Origin: Neorhizobium petrolearium
GTDB lineage: Bacteria; Pseudomonadota; Alphaproteobacteria; Rhizobiales; Rhizobiaceae
Length of the DNA stretch: 64,000 bases
Direction of reading: 5' to 3'
Assembly: GCF_017873175.1 (NCBI RefSeq)
Contig: NZ_JAGGJW010000009.1
Span: 235,852-299,851, forward strand
The notes beneath the pieces were generated by a model. The model saw only the letters and a list, made by a program, of their open reading frames with translations. It was not told the origin of the DNA and did not search any database. The translations under genes and the position numbers were made by a program. Positions 33,151-41,539 of the stretch are shown here, in pieces. How positions within the stretch are numbered: the stretch's first letter is position 1; the number at the start of each line of letters is the position of its first letter.

Positions 33151-34035
33151 ATGCAAAAATCGCGCAGAGGACTGCCACCAATGACCTCGCTTCCCGTATT
33201 CGAGGCGGTGGGGCGGCATATGAGTATTGCCAAGGCAGCGGGCGAACTCTGCCTCACGGCGGGCGCCGTCAGTCGCCAGATCCGAAACCTGGAAGCCTTT
33301 CTCGGCTGCCCTCTCTTCGAGCGAACGAACCGAAAGATCGCGTTTACCCCTGTTGGCGAAGTTTATTGGGGCAGAATCCAGGCTTCGCTCGGCGAGATAC
33401 GCGCCGTTACCAGCGACCTATCCGTCGGCGTCAACCGGCGACCGCTCGTCATCGGCAGCCCTCGCGTCTTTTTGCAAAAATGCATTATGCCGGTGCTGGG
33501 AACGCTTTATGCGCGCCACCCGGACATTGTCGTGAAATTCGTGACAGGCGGGCATGACAGCGAAGGAGCGGACGGGACGATTTATGTAGGCGAGGCTGTC
33601 AGCAGGAAGGGTTTTGTGTGTGAGGTTTTGGCTGATGCGGATCTCACCCCGGTCTGTAGTCCAGGCTATCTTCGGCGCGCGCCGCCTCTTGATACACCTG
33701 ACGATCTCGAACGGCATGTCCTGCTGCGTTCTGCCGAATTCACCCGCAACTGGGAACGCTGGCTGGGGCCACGCGCCGCGAGAACATTCTCTAATGCCCG
33801 CTTCATCGATCTGGAGAGTTCGGGCCTCGAATTGACTGCGGCCGTGGAGGGCCTCGGCATCGCGATCGTTCGACAAAGGCTGGTCAGGCAGGAATTGGCG
33901 GAAGGTCAGCTTGTCGCGCTTTTTGCGGACCACATGGTGCGCGAGCATTATGTATTCATGTTCGCCGAACCGAAGCTGCGATCGGACAGTTTCCGTTTCC
34001 TCCGGAAATGGTTGAACCATGCCGTAGCTCAATGA
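33151..34035 (+). CDS. LysR family regulator, GcvA-like
   Basis: The 294-residue protein has the LysR helix-turn-helix (LPVFEAVGRHMSIAKAAGEL, then TAGAVSRQIRNLEAFLGCPL) and a C-terminal effector domain with the GcvA-type WERWLG segment. The GcvA subgroup includes regulators of amino acid and beta-lactamase genes. It is divergent from the importer/lyase operon with a clear inverted repeat between them, so control of that operon is likely. The effector may be the imported compound or its cleavage product (inference). Confidence 0.9.
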   Translation: MQKSRRGLPPMTSLPVFEAVGRHMSIAKAAGELCLTAGAVSRQIRNLEAFLGCPLFERTNRKIAFTPVGEVYWGRIQASLGEIRAVTSDLSVGVNRRPLVIGSPRVFLQKCIMPVLGTLYARHPDIVVKFVTGGHDSEGADGTIYVGEAVSRKGFVCEVLADADLTPVCSPGYLRRAPPLDTPDDLERHVLLRSAEFTRNWERWLGPRAARTFSNARFIDLESSGLELTAAVEGLGIAIVRQRLVRQELAEGQLVALFADHMVREHYVFMFAEPKLRSDSFRFLRKWLNHAVAQ

Positions 34036-34054
34036 TTCGGGCTGCATTTGGAAA

Positions 34055-34078
34055 GCTCGCCGACTTTTGCCGGCGAGC
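34055..34078. terminator. Stem-loop after the GcvA-like gene
   Basis: GCTCGCCG (34055-34062) and CGGCGAGC (34071-34078) pair perfectly around an 8-base loop, 20 bases past the LysR stop. No T-run follows on the plus strand, so termination is only probable. Confidence 0.45.
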
Positions 34079-34214
34079 CCACGAAGCTGCTCGCCCATGT
34101 GTGATCGGCGGCAGCGACGTTTTGGGATGAGAGTGTGAAAGCGATGCGATAGGTCAAGCGTTGAGGCTCAAAGCGCAATCCACGTCTGGCGGGAGCGCAA
34201 TTTGGCCGCGAACG

Positions 34215-34418
34215 CTACTGGGTCAGCGCAGCGCGCAGACGTGCGGTAGACTCTTTCGAAGGCTTTGCATCAACGGGAACAATATCGACGATCTCCGAGA
34301 GCATGAACTCCTTCGGAGCGCCGCAAATGGTAGCATAGACAACACGGTCTATTATTTTCAGATTTTCGGACACAAATGTCCGTTGGTCGCCGTTATCGAG
34401 CACCGATACAACATACAT
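34215..34418 (-). CDS. Small hypothetical protein
   Basis: A 67-residue product beginning MYVVSVLDNGDQRTF. It is unrecognised, without membrane segment or signal peptide, with a mixed hydrophobic core and a charged C-terminus (VDAKPSKESTARLRAALTQ). The ATG at 34418 has GGGGA five bases upstream; an ATG at 34430 is the alternative. The codon choice is less GC-rich at third positions than in the neighbours. It stands alone in an otherwise empty stretch between the LysR gene and an apparent gene remnant. It could be a real small gene of foreign origin or chance. Confidence 0.4.
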   Translation of the reverse strand: MYVVSVLDNGDQRTFVSENLKIIDRVVYATICGAPKEFMLSEIVDIVPVDAKPSKESTARLRAALTQ

Positions 34419-34551
34419 GTTGATCCCCATAGAGGTTAGGCGCGGAGGTCATTTCGCGCGAGATCAACTGTTAGTCAGCGCGGGTTAATGCGCCATTAAG
34501 CCGCCTGTCGTCGGCAACTCCGCTGCCTTCATGAGGCTAGGCGCTCTCCAG

Positions 34552-34912
34552 TCATGAAGCATATAGCTGGCCAGAGCGCTTTGCCGCGAAAGGCTCCAAG
34601 GCCCTTTCGGCAGCGGCGCCGGAAAGGCTTGGAGATTCTCCAGAACACGTGGACCCGCCGACGCTGGCGCCTTCCGGCACGATCAGGAGGGCACCCCGCA
34701 GATCTAAGCCGTACCTCATCGGCAGGTGGAGCTCGTCTTGATCACCAGATCCCATTTCGGCCAAGACAAGCTTTCGAAGAACCGACAGCCATCCAGTCAA
34801 TCGAGAAGACAGGATCCTGTACAGGCGGTATCAGGAAGAAGCGCATCTCCTCAACCTTCAGCACGCGCTCGGGATCGATGCCCGGAAATATCGTGAGATG
34901 GACTTCAGACAT
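34552..34912 (-). pseudogene. Probable frame-broken gene remnant downstream of the IclR gene
   Basis: Eight bases after the IclR stop a minus-strand ATG (34912) opens a frame reading MSEVHLTIFPGIDPERVLKV and then EEMRFFLIPPVQDPVF. It runs to a stop after 56 residues near 34744. A second minus-strand frame continues the coding-like sequence (residues MRYGLDLRGALLIVPEGASV near 34720-34660) until about 34552. The two pieces together look like one gene broken by a frameshift. The position directly behind the regulator suggests it once belonged to the same unit. The protein family was not recognised. Confidence 0.35.
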
Positions 34913-34921
34913 GGCCGTGCT

Positions 34922-35692
34922 TCAGACCGGCAGTTGGGGCTGGTGGCCGAGGGCTTGGGAGATGCGCGCGGCACTGTCCATCACCAGTTTCGCGACCTCT
35001 TCGACGGTGAATTCCGGCGTCGACCATTCCGCAAAGGCCGTGCTGAGAGCTGCGATGACGGAGCCTGAAGTGTCATGAACCGGAGCACCGACGGAGATGA
35101 CGCCCTGAATGTTCTCGCTCCTGACCGTGGCATAACCGCTCTTCCGGATGTCGGCGAGTTCGGCCATGATCTTGTCAGGATCAGTCACGGTGTGTGGCGT
35201 TACCTGGGCAAGCGGCTCTGCCGTTAACAGCCGGTAAGCGTCGCTATCCGCAAGCCCCGCGAGAAGCGCTTTTCCGAGCGCGGTGCTGTGAAGGTAGGTG
35301 AGTGACCCGGGCGCGCTACGGATCGCGATGGGTCCGTCGCTCTGGACGGACAGGATGTAGATCGCCCGCCCCCCCCGGAGAACTCCGAGGTAACAGTTGA
35401 GCAGGTGATCGGAAGCTAGCCTGTCGAGTTCCGGTTTGGCGACGGAAATCAGCCTGTCTTTCCGGGTCAAGCTCCAACCCAGTCCAAACGCGCGATAGCC
35501 GATTGAGTATCGCCGCGTTTCTTTATCCTGCGCGACGTAATTATATTCGGCCAGAGTATTGATGAGCCGCTGCACGATCGCCGCACTGATATCCATTTGC
35601 CGGGATATTTCCCGGACACCCAAAGGTCTCGGCGACTTGTCGAGCAAATCGAGAATCTCAAGTCCGCGCTCCAAGGACTGACTACCCGCCAA
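34922..35692 (-). CDS. IclR family transcriptional regulator
   Basis: The 256-residue protein has the N-terminal winged helix (SLERGLEILDLLDKSPRPLG, then REISRQMDISAAIVQRLINTL) and the C-terminal IclR effector domain (about 80-250) with LHSTALGKALLA and the GVISVGAPV/ALSTAF segments. The start is a TTG at 35692 with AGGGGG seven bases upstream. It is co-oriented with the M24 peptidase and lies near the TctCBA operon. A perfect palindrome at 37154 and a related one at 36995, both over the start regions of the divergent units, are the best candidates for its operators. Confidence 0.91.
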   Translation of the reverse strand: MAGSQSLERGLEILDLLDKSPRPLGVREISRQMDISAAIVQRLINTLAEYNYVAQDKETRRYSIGYRAFGLGWSLTRKDRLISVAKPELDRLASDHLLNCYLGVLRGGRAIYILSVQSDGPIAIRSAPGSLTYLHSTALGKALLAGLADSDAYRLLTAEPLAQVTPHTVTDPDKIMAELADIRKSGYATVRSENIQGVISVGAPVHDTSGSVIAALSTAFAEWSTPEFTVEEVAKLVMDSAARISQALGHQPQLPV

Positions 35693-35799
35693 TCTATTCC
35701 CCCTTTAACTGCAGTTTCTGACCGCAACGTCCTATCATATTGAACCTTGCCGGTGCCATGGCCCACGACGAGACCACGGCAAGACATGCCGATATCCTC

Positions 35800-36993
35800 T
35801 CAATCGGGAACGATCCTAAGCGACCGGTCAGTGGAGGAGAACAGCTCGAAGCCGTCATCTGTGATAAGGCCGGTGTCCTCGACCATCATGCCGCCCCAGC
35901 CGGGCTCGTAATAAGGCGTTTCAATACAGAAGGTCGAACCGGCCAGGAGTTTCTCCTCGCAATCGGGCGTGATGACCGGATATTCGTAAACGGCCATACC
36001 GATGGCGTGGCCGATATGCTGGCGTCGAAACGGTCTAAGACCGTGATGCTCCACGACGCCGACACCTTTCCGGAAGACATCGGATGCGCGGACCCCAGCC
36101 TTCAGCATCCCGATCTCCGCTTCGAGCCCGGCAAGAAGGGCGTCATAACGCGACGCCTGCAGCTTCGTCGGCTCTCCGATCACCGCCGTGCGGGCCACAT
36201 CAGACTTATAGCCATAAAAACTGCAGCCGACATCGAAGCGCAGCAGGTCGCCTCGCTCCAGCGGCCGTTCCGTACTCATTGCATCGGCAAGCGCGCTACG
36301 CAAGCCGCCGACGACAGTAACGTTGCGCGGCAAGCCGCCACTGAGCGACATTTGCGACGCGACGACTGCAGCGACCTCCTTATCGGTGACGCCGACCGCT
36401 GCCGCCGCAATGCCGGCTTCGATCGCCCGTTCCGTCATTCGCGTTGTCTGCTTTAGAAGCGCGATCTCGAACGGCAGCTTCGTGCCACGAAGTCCAAGCA
36501 TCCAGGCGGACGCATCGACCACCTTTTCCCCCCTTCTAGACAGAGCATCCAGCGCCGCACCGGTCAGAAAGGCGATTTCGGCGACAATCGTCCTTGTCGG
36601 CGCAATCCGGGACAGGGCCTCGGCAAAGGCCGCATCGAAGGAGACGTGCCGCATAGCACTGTGAGCGGAAGACGTCTCGCCGCTGAAGAAGAACGTACCG
36701 AACGGGTAGACGCAATCGGGCTTCAATCCTGCATCGATGGCGGGGGCAAAATCCGCGGCAGGTGTGACGAGGAGAACATCCGCCAAGGTAACAATCGCCG
36801 CATAGGCATACCGACGGTTGATGGTTGCCCCCATGCTTTCGTAGCCGGACGCGTAGAGGACGTTTTCCGGCGATGCGACGACAACGGCACCGATGCCCTC
36901 CGTTTCCATCCTGCCTCGCACGCGATCGAGCCGATCGGCTGTCAGTTGTGCCAGCCCGGCGATCAGTATGGTCTTGTCCAATGCTAACTCCAT
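35800..36993 (-). CDS. M24 family metallopeptidase (Xaa-Pro dipeptidase-like)
   Basis: The 397-residue protein has a creatinase-like N-terminal domain (about 1-165) and the pita-bread catalytic domain with the five metal ligands visible: Asp254 and Asp265 in RFDVGCSFYGYKSDVART, His329 in HIGHAIGM, Glu358 in CIETPYY and Glu372 in VEDTG. The family cleaves X-Pro dipeptides or acts on creatine and related compounds. It is divergent from the TctCBA operon. Its ribosome site AGGA overlaps a partial copy of the palindrome at 37154, which suggests shared control. Confidence 0.92.
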   Translation of the reverse strand: MELALDKTILIAGLAQLTADRLDRVRGRMETEGIGAVVVASPENVLYASGYESMGATINRRYAYAAIVTLADVLLVTPAADFAPAIDAGLKPDCVYPFGTFFFSGETSSAHSAMRHVSFDAAFAEALSRIAPTRTIVAEIAFLTGAALDALSRRGEKVVDASAWMLGLRGTKLPFEIALLKQTTRMTERAIEAGIAAAAVGVTDKEVAAVVASQMSLSGGLPRNVTVVGGLRSALADAMSTERPLERGDLLRFDVGCSFYGYKSDVARTAVIGEPTKLQASRYDALLAGLEAEIGMLKAGVRASDVFRKGVGVVEHHGLRPFRRQHIGHAIGMAVYEYPVITPDCEEKLLAGSTFCIETPYYEPGWGGMMVEDTGLITDDGFELFSSTDRSLRIVPD

Positions 36994-36994
36994 T

Positions 36995-37013
36995 CGTTCC
37001 TATATTTGCAACA
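36995..37013. promoter_or_regulatory. Partial copy of the IclR-type palindrome at the M24 gene
   Basis: CGTTCCTAT-A-TTTGCAACA matches the perfect palindrome at 37154-37172 in 14 of 18 arm positions (left arm 8 of 9). It overlaps the ribosome site of the M24 gene and lies just past the predicted start of transcription. Confidence 0.45.
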
Positions 37014-37021
37014 CTGTATCG

Positions 37022-37050
37022 ATTATTGATCTACGCACCTTGCATGTCAA
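37022..37050 (-). promoter_or_regulatory. Predicted promoter of the M24 peptidase gene
   Basis: On the minus strand TTGACA (37050-37045) and AATAAT (37027-37022) are separated by 17 bases. Transcription would start near 37015, immediately before the partial palindrome. Confidence 0.6.
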
Positions 37051-37153
37051 TCGACCTGCAGACATTTCCGGTGTTCACTCAGTTGTTAGATTTCCCCGAC
37101 TCGCCCGTTGACAATCGCAGTTCCTTGTGACTAACGTTTAAATATAGAAACGA

Positions 37154-37172
37154 TGTTCCTATTATAGGAACA
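37154..37172. promoter_or_regulatory. Perfect 19-bp palindrome, likely IclR-type operator
   Basis: TGTTCCTATTATAGGAACA has two perfect 9-base arms around one central base. It lies 20 bases before the TctC start codon, and a TTGACA (37108-37113) lies upstream. The layout suits repression of the TctCBA operon by the IclR protein encoded at 34922. Confidence 0.65.
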
Positions 37173-37192
37173 ATAAAAGAGGGGTCAGAACC

Positions 37193-38155
37193 ATGCAACG
37201 TCGTCGATTTCTTGTCTCAGCAGCAGCGTTTGCAAGCGCGAGCCTTGTCGGCACGGCCAGTTCGGCGAAAGCGCAAACCTATCCAGGCCGGCCGGTCACG
37301 GTCATCGTTCCCTTCGCCGCCGGTGGCGTGGGCGACCTCACCGCGCGCGTGGTTGCGGATTTTTCCAGCAACAAGCGGGGTAACGCCACGGGGGTGGATT
37401 TCCGGCCCGGTGCGGGAGCTGTTCTCGGTACGGCGCAGATCGCTGAAGCTAAGCCTGACGGAACGATGATCGGACTTTATTCGGTCAGCCCTTTTGGCAC
37501 GGCCCCGCACCTGCAGAAGGTTGCCTACGATCCGTTGACCAGCTTCACCTACATTGCCGCCTATGTGTACGTGCCGATCGCCTTTTACGTGAAGGCCGAC
37601 AGCAAGTTCCAGTCATGGGACGAGATCGTGAAATTTGCCGTCGATCATCCCGGCCAGCTGCGCTGGGGCACGGCTGCCGTTCGCGGCGCCGCTCATCTCG
37701 CGACGGAAGCGGCCTTCCGCAAGGCAAAGGCCCAGACGACCTTCGTTCCGTTCAAGGGCGGCGCCGAAGCGATCACAGCCTTGCTCGGCGGGCACATCGA
37801 GGCATCCGTCTCCTCCGACTTCGGGCCGCAATTGGATGCGGGCCAGGTCAGGCTGCTGGCCGCGACCGGCAGCGAGAAGATCGTCGGCCATCCGCAGGTG
37901 CCAACCTTCGCGGAACTGGGCCAGCCGTTGGCGATCGAGGCGACCTATGGCCTCGTAGGGCCGGCAGGCTTGTCCTCGGAGGTTGTCGACTACTGGAACA
38001 CGCTCATCGGCGACTTGCAGTCCTCGCCGGAATTCGATGCCTACCTTAAGATCTCAAAAGGCGGGAGGCTTTATTGGGACAGCACCGAATTCACCGAACG
38101 CGCCAGGTCGACCTATGTGAATCTCGGCAAGACGATCAAGGAACTCGGGATCTAG
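37193..38155 (+). CDS. tctC: Tripartite tricarboxylate transporter receptor, TctC/Bug family
   Basis: The 320-residue periplasmic receptor has a twin-arginine-like leader (QRRRFLVSAAAFASASLVG, cleavage near AKA-QTYPGRP) and the TctC/Bug hallmarks VPFAAGGVGDLTARVVA and the RPGAGAVLGTAQIA region. Bug proteins capture carboxylates or related small molecules. GAGGGG precedes the ATG. It leads a tightly packed operon with TctB, TctA and a threonine-synthase-like enzyme. The substrate may be an amino acid or hydroxy acid handled by that enzyme (inference). Confidence 0.93.
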   Translation: MQRRRFLVSAAAFASASLVGTASSAKAQTYPGRPVTVIVPFAAGGVGDLTARVVADFSSNKRGNATGVDFRPGAGAVLGTAQIAEAKPDGTMIGLYSVSPFGTAPHLQKVAYDPLTSFTYIAAYVYVPIAFYVKADSKFQSWDEIVKFAVDHPGQLRWGTAAVRGAAHLATEAAFRKAKAQTTFVPFKGGAEAITALLGGHIEASVSSDFGPQLDAGQVRLLAATGSEKIVGHPQVPTFAELGQPLAIEATYGLVGPAGLSSEVVDYWNTLIGDLQSSPEFDAYLKISKGGRLYWDSTEFTERARSTYVNLGKTIKELGI

Positions 38156-38158
38156 ACC

Positions 38159-38581
38159 ATGATCGGAGCTTTGCTTTTGGCCGTCGCGGCTGCATCCGCG
38201 ATGGCATATAGCCAGTCGCATTACAGCGTCTGGTCGTTCGGCATGCCCGGCTCGGGCCTGATGCCGCTTGCCGGCGGCATCATCGTGGTCCTCTCGTGCC
38301 TGGCGATCGCGATCAAGGAGCGCCGGAAGGCGTTTATACTCGGGGTTTCGAGGGTGCCGGCGGCCTACGCGACAGGGTTTTTCCTGTTGGTGCCGGTCGC
38401 CGACGCGATCGGGCTGCTGCCCGCCCTCGCCGTGCTGTCGGTAATTTTGCTCAGCTACGTGGAGCGGATGCCCTTTTGGCGCTCGGCGATAGTCGCAGTT
38501 GTCGTCTCCTGCGGAAGCTGGCTGCTCTTCGAGCGCCTGCTGCTCGTTCCGCTTCCGCAGGGCTGGATCTGGTCGCTTTAA
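38159..38581 (+). CDS. tctB: Tripartite tricarboxylate transporter small membrane subunit, TctB
   Basis: The 140-residue protein has about four membrane helices (near 1-18, 35-50, 62-90 and 100-125) and the GSGLMPLAGGIIVVLSCLAI segment seen in TctB proteins. The order TctC-TctB-TctA and spacing of only three bases after TctC support the call even though TctB sequences vary widely. Confidence 0.88.
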   Translation: MIGALLLAVAAASAMAYSQSHYSVWSFGMPGSGLMPLAGGIIVVLSCLAIAIKERRKAFILGVSRVPAAYATGFFLLVPVADAIGLLPALAVLSVILLSYVERMPFWRSAIVAVVVSCGSWLLFERLLLVPLPQGWIWSL

Positions 38582-40093
38582 ATGGATCTCCTTTCAAACC
38601 TCGCCTTAGGTTTCGGCCAGGCTGTCACACCTCTCAACCTCATCATCGCGCTCGCCGGCTGTTTCGTCGGCACGGCTGTCGGCGTGCTGCCGGGCCTCGG
38701 CCCGACGGCCACGATCAGCCTGCTTTTGCCGATCTCGATCTATTTGGACAAGACGAGCGCCATCATCCTGCTGTCCGGCATCTATTACGGCGCGATGTAT
38801 GGCGGCTCGATCACCTCGATCCTCGTCAAGATCCCCGGCGAGGCCGCAAGCGTCATTACCTGTATCGACGGATACCAGATGGCGCGCAGGGGCCGCGCAG
38901 GGGCTGCCCTCAGCCTTTCGGCCTTCACGAGCTTCGTGGCCGGCATCCTGGCTACGGTGGGGATCGGCCTCGTTGGGCCAAGCATGGCGCAGTATGCGCT
39001 GGCCTTCGGCCCGCTCGAAAAGACATCGTTGTTCATTCTGGGTTTCATGCTGGTGCTTGGCATCGGCGAAGGATCGAAAATCAGATCGCTTGCAATGATT
39101 GGCCTCGGCCTGCTGCTGGCCTGCGTCGGCGTGGATCTGGTTTCGGGCGACGAACGTTTTGTCTTCGATATTCCAGCTCTTCGCGATGGCTTCAGCATTC
39201 CGATCTTGGCCATGGGGCTGTTCGGCATCAGCGAGGTTCTGCTGATGGCGGAAGACAGCGACGACATCGACAGTACCTTGCGGCCCCCCACCGGCATGCG
39301 AAACCTGTTGCCGAACCGCGATGAGATCCGGCAGGCCACGGCCCCCGCATTGCGCGGCAGCGTGCTCGGATTCGGCCTCGGCCTGCTGCCCGGTGGCGGA
39401 GCGCTGATTTCGAGCTTCGCCAGCTACATGCTGGAGCGACGGATATCGAGAACGCCGGAGCATTTCGGCAAGGGCGCTGTCGCGGGCGTCGCCGGACCGG
39501 AGGCAGCCAACAATGCGGGTGCCCAGGCGAGCTTCATTCCGCTGCTCTGCCTCGGCATACCCGCCAACGCGACGATCGGCGTCATCATGGGTGCCCTGCT
39601 GATGGCGGGCGTCACGCCGGGGCCGCGGCTGATCGTCGAACATCCCGAGCTCTTCTGGGGCGTCATCGCCAGCATGTTCGTCGGCAACCTCATCCTCGTC
39701 ATCCTCAATGTGCCATTGGTCGGGCTGTTCGTATGGCTGTTGCGGGTACCCCGCGCCATCATGGCCACCCTGATCACCTTCTTCTGCGTGATCGGCGCCT
39801 ATAGCCTGAACAACAGCATGTTCGATGTCGGCGTCATGCTGGCCTTCGGGGTGACGGGTTACGGCTTGCGCAAGTCCGGGTTCGACGTGGCCCCGCTACT
39901 GCTCTCCTTCGTTCTTGGCGAACTGCTGGAGGAAAGCCTGATGCAGGCGCTGATCATCTCGCACGGAAATCTCAGCGCTTTCGTTCTGAGCCCTCTCAGC
40001 GCCGTCTTCTTGGCGGTCGCCTTCTCGGTCATCACCTTGCCGCCCGTGTTGTCGCGCCTCGCGCGCGGCAGACTTCGGAACCTGCCTCAATGA
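38582..40093 (+). CDS. tctA: Tripartite tricarboxylate transporter large membrane subunit, TctA
   Basis: The 503-residue, highly hydrophobic protein has the TctA motif GVLPGLGPTATISLLLPIS near residue 36, the ISGIYYGAMYGGSITSIL region (residues LSGIYYGAMYGGS visible) and the second repeat GLLPGGGALISSFASYMLE near residue 275. It contains about a dozen membrane helices. It starts immediately after the TctB stop (TAAATG) and its stop overlaps the next start. It is the secondary-transport channel driven by an ion gradient. Confidence 0.94.
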   Translation: MDLLSNLALGFGQAVTPLNLIIALAGCFVGTAVGVLPGLGPTATISLLLPISIYLDKTSAIILLSGIYYGAMYGGSITSILVKIPGEAASVITCIDGYQMARRGRAGAALSLSAFTSFVAGILATVGIGLVGPSMAQYALAFGPLEKTSLFILGFMLVLGIGEGSKIRSLAMIGLGLLLACVGVDLVSGDERFVFDIPALRDGFSIPILAMGLFGISEVLLMAEDSDDIDSTLRPPTGMRNLLPNRDEIRQATAPALRGSVLGFGLGLLPGGGALISSFASYMLERRISRTPEHFGKGAVAGVAGPEAANNAGAQASFIPLLCLGIPANATIGVIMGALLMAGVTPGPRLIVEHPELFWGVIASMFVGNLILVILNVPLVGLFVWLLRVPRAIMATLITFFCVIGAYSLNNSMFDVGVMLAFGVTGYGLRKSGFDVAPLLLSFVLGELLEESLMQALIISHGNLSAFVLSPLSAVFLAVAFSVITLPPVLSRLARGRLRNLPQ

Positions 40094-41250
40094 AAGAGAC
40101 CAGCATGCCCATCCTCAACCCCCATCTGGCCGGCTTCGAATGTGTCCGCTGCGCGGCTCGCTTTCCTGTCGCCGATTATCCCGAAGGCTGCCCGGTTTGC
40201 CTCGACGCCGGCTATCCGGCAAGCGTGGTGCCGTTTTACGACGCCGATCTGCCGAAACTCGGCCCCTCCGTGGAGCGACACGGCATGGCTCGGTTCGGTG
40301 CACGGCTGCCCTACAGCGACTTCAATACGCTCGGGGAAGGAGATACGCCGCTGGTTTCGCTGCCCCGCCTGGCGGATGAACTCGGACTGGAGAGTCTCCA
40401 TGCCAAGCTGGAAAGCGCCAATCCGACCGGCTCCCATAAGGATCGCATGAGCGCGCAATTCGTCGCCCGAGCGAAACATCGTGGAGCACCCGCGGTCATC
40501 GCCGCCTCGAGCGGCAATGCAGGCGCTTCGCTTGCAGCCTATGCCGCCCTTGCAGACATCCCCTGCACCATCGTCACGACGCGGAGCATGACACCGGCCT
40601 GGCGCCGGGCCATCGATATGACCGGCGCGGAAATCGTCTACGCCGAAGACAGCATGCAGCGCTGGGAGATCGTCCGTCAGAAGGTCCGCGAGGAAGGCTA
40701 CGCCACCGCGACGAACTATCTAGACCCACCGGTCGGCAGCGATCCCTATGGCGTGGAGGGTTACAAGACGCTGGGCTATGAGCTTGCGCAGGACAGCAGA
40801 GCCACCGAAGCCGATGTCGTCGTGGTGCCGACGTCCCGCGGCGATCTCCTATGGGGCATCTACCGGGGCCTGTCGGAGGCATTGGCGATGGGACTGTGCC
40901 GCAGGATGCCGAGCCTTCTGGTCGCCGAGCCCTTTCCACGGATACAGCGCGTCCTTGAGGGCGAAGACTATCGGAGCCATTTTAAAGGTGCGAACAAGCT
41001 TGCCTCGATCGGCGGGGCAACGGTGACGTATCAGGCGCTCGAGGCGCTGCGACGTGGTTTCGGCTCTGCCGTGGCCGTCAGCGAAGCCGATACGCTATCC
41101 GATCAGAAGGCTCTCGCCCGCAACGGACTTTACCTGGAGTTGTCGGCGGTGGCGGGCGTTACAGCGTTGCGGGCACTTGTCAAAAGATCAGATAAATCAA
41201 TTCGCCGGGCGATTTTCGTCGCAACGTCCCACGGGTACAAGGAAAGCTGA
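40090..41250 (+). CDS. Threonine-synthase-like PLP-dependent enzyme
   Basis: The 386-residue protein begins with a zinc-ribbon-like segment with four Cys (FECVRCAARF, then GCPVCLDAG) and continues with the fold-type II PLP domain: the lysine in NPTGSHKDRMS, the ASSGNAGASLAAYAA phosphate loop and GEGDTPLV near the start of the domain. This is the layout of ThrC-like or related beta-replacing/eliminating enzymes. It overlaps the TctA stop by ATGA, so uptake and this reaction are coupled. It could remove or transfer a side-chain group of an imported phospho- or hydroxy-amino acid; biosynthetic threonine formation is less likely here. Confidence 0.88.
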   Translation: MKETSMPILNPHLAGFECVRCAARFPVADYPEGCPVCLDAGYPASVVPFYDADLPKLGPSVERHGMARFGARLPYSDFNTLGEGDTPLVSLPRLADELGLESLHAKLESANPTGSHKDRMSAQFVARAKHRGAPAVIAASSGNAGASLAAYAALADIPCTIVTTRSMTPAWRRAIDMTGAEIVYAEDSMQRWEIVRQKVREEGYATATNYLDPPVGSDPYGVEGYKTLGYELAQDSRATEADVVVVPTSRGDLLWGIYRGLSEALAMGLCRRMPSLLVAEPFPRIQRVLEGEDYRSHFKGANKLASIGGATVTYQALEALRRGFGSAVAVSEADTLSDQKALARNGLYLELSAVAGVTALRALVKRSDKSIRRAIFVATSHGYKES

Positions 41251-41539
41251 GACCTCGCGCAAGTTGATGCCGGGCAAGCCGTCGCGCACTTGGGTGCGCA
41301 CTGCTCAGCTCGGCCTGTCGAAAGCATAGGAGGAGGAGGAAGATAATCCGCCTCCCTCGCGTACCACCGGCTTCCACCCGAGGATGGAAGGAATTTCGCT
41401 AAAACAACGTAGCTGTCCGGTTGGCGGTCGAAACAAGAAGATCCCGTCAGGGTTTTGAGGATATGAACCGGCGGCCGTCACCTAAGCTTGCCACGCGTTG
41501 AATGAAACAAGTCCAAAGGCCGCAATGTGACCAAGGTGC
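41251..41539. other. Convergent intergenic region
   Basis: There is no gene. GCGCAC (41284-41289) and GTGCGC (41294-41299) form a 6-bp stem with a TTGG loop soon after the PLP-enzyme stop, without a T-run. A purine-rich GGAGGAGGAGGA-like tract lies near 41330. Otherwise nothing notable. Confidence 0.4.

Noticed and set aside
35727..35745. Third copy of the IclR-type palindrome before the IclR gene
   Set aside because: Only 10 of 18 arm positions match, too weak to annotate; mentioned only as a possibility in the related finding.
41328..41345. GGAGGAGGAGGA tract as a ribosome site for a downstream gene
   Set aside because: No start codon at suitable distance opens a coding frame; the region lies between convergent genes.
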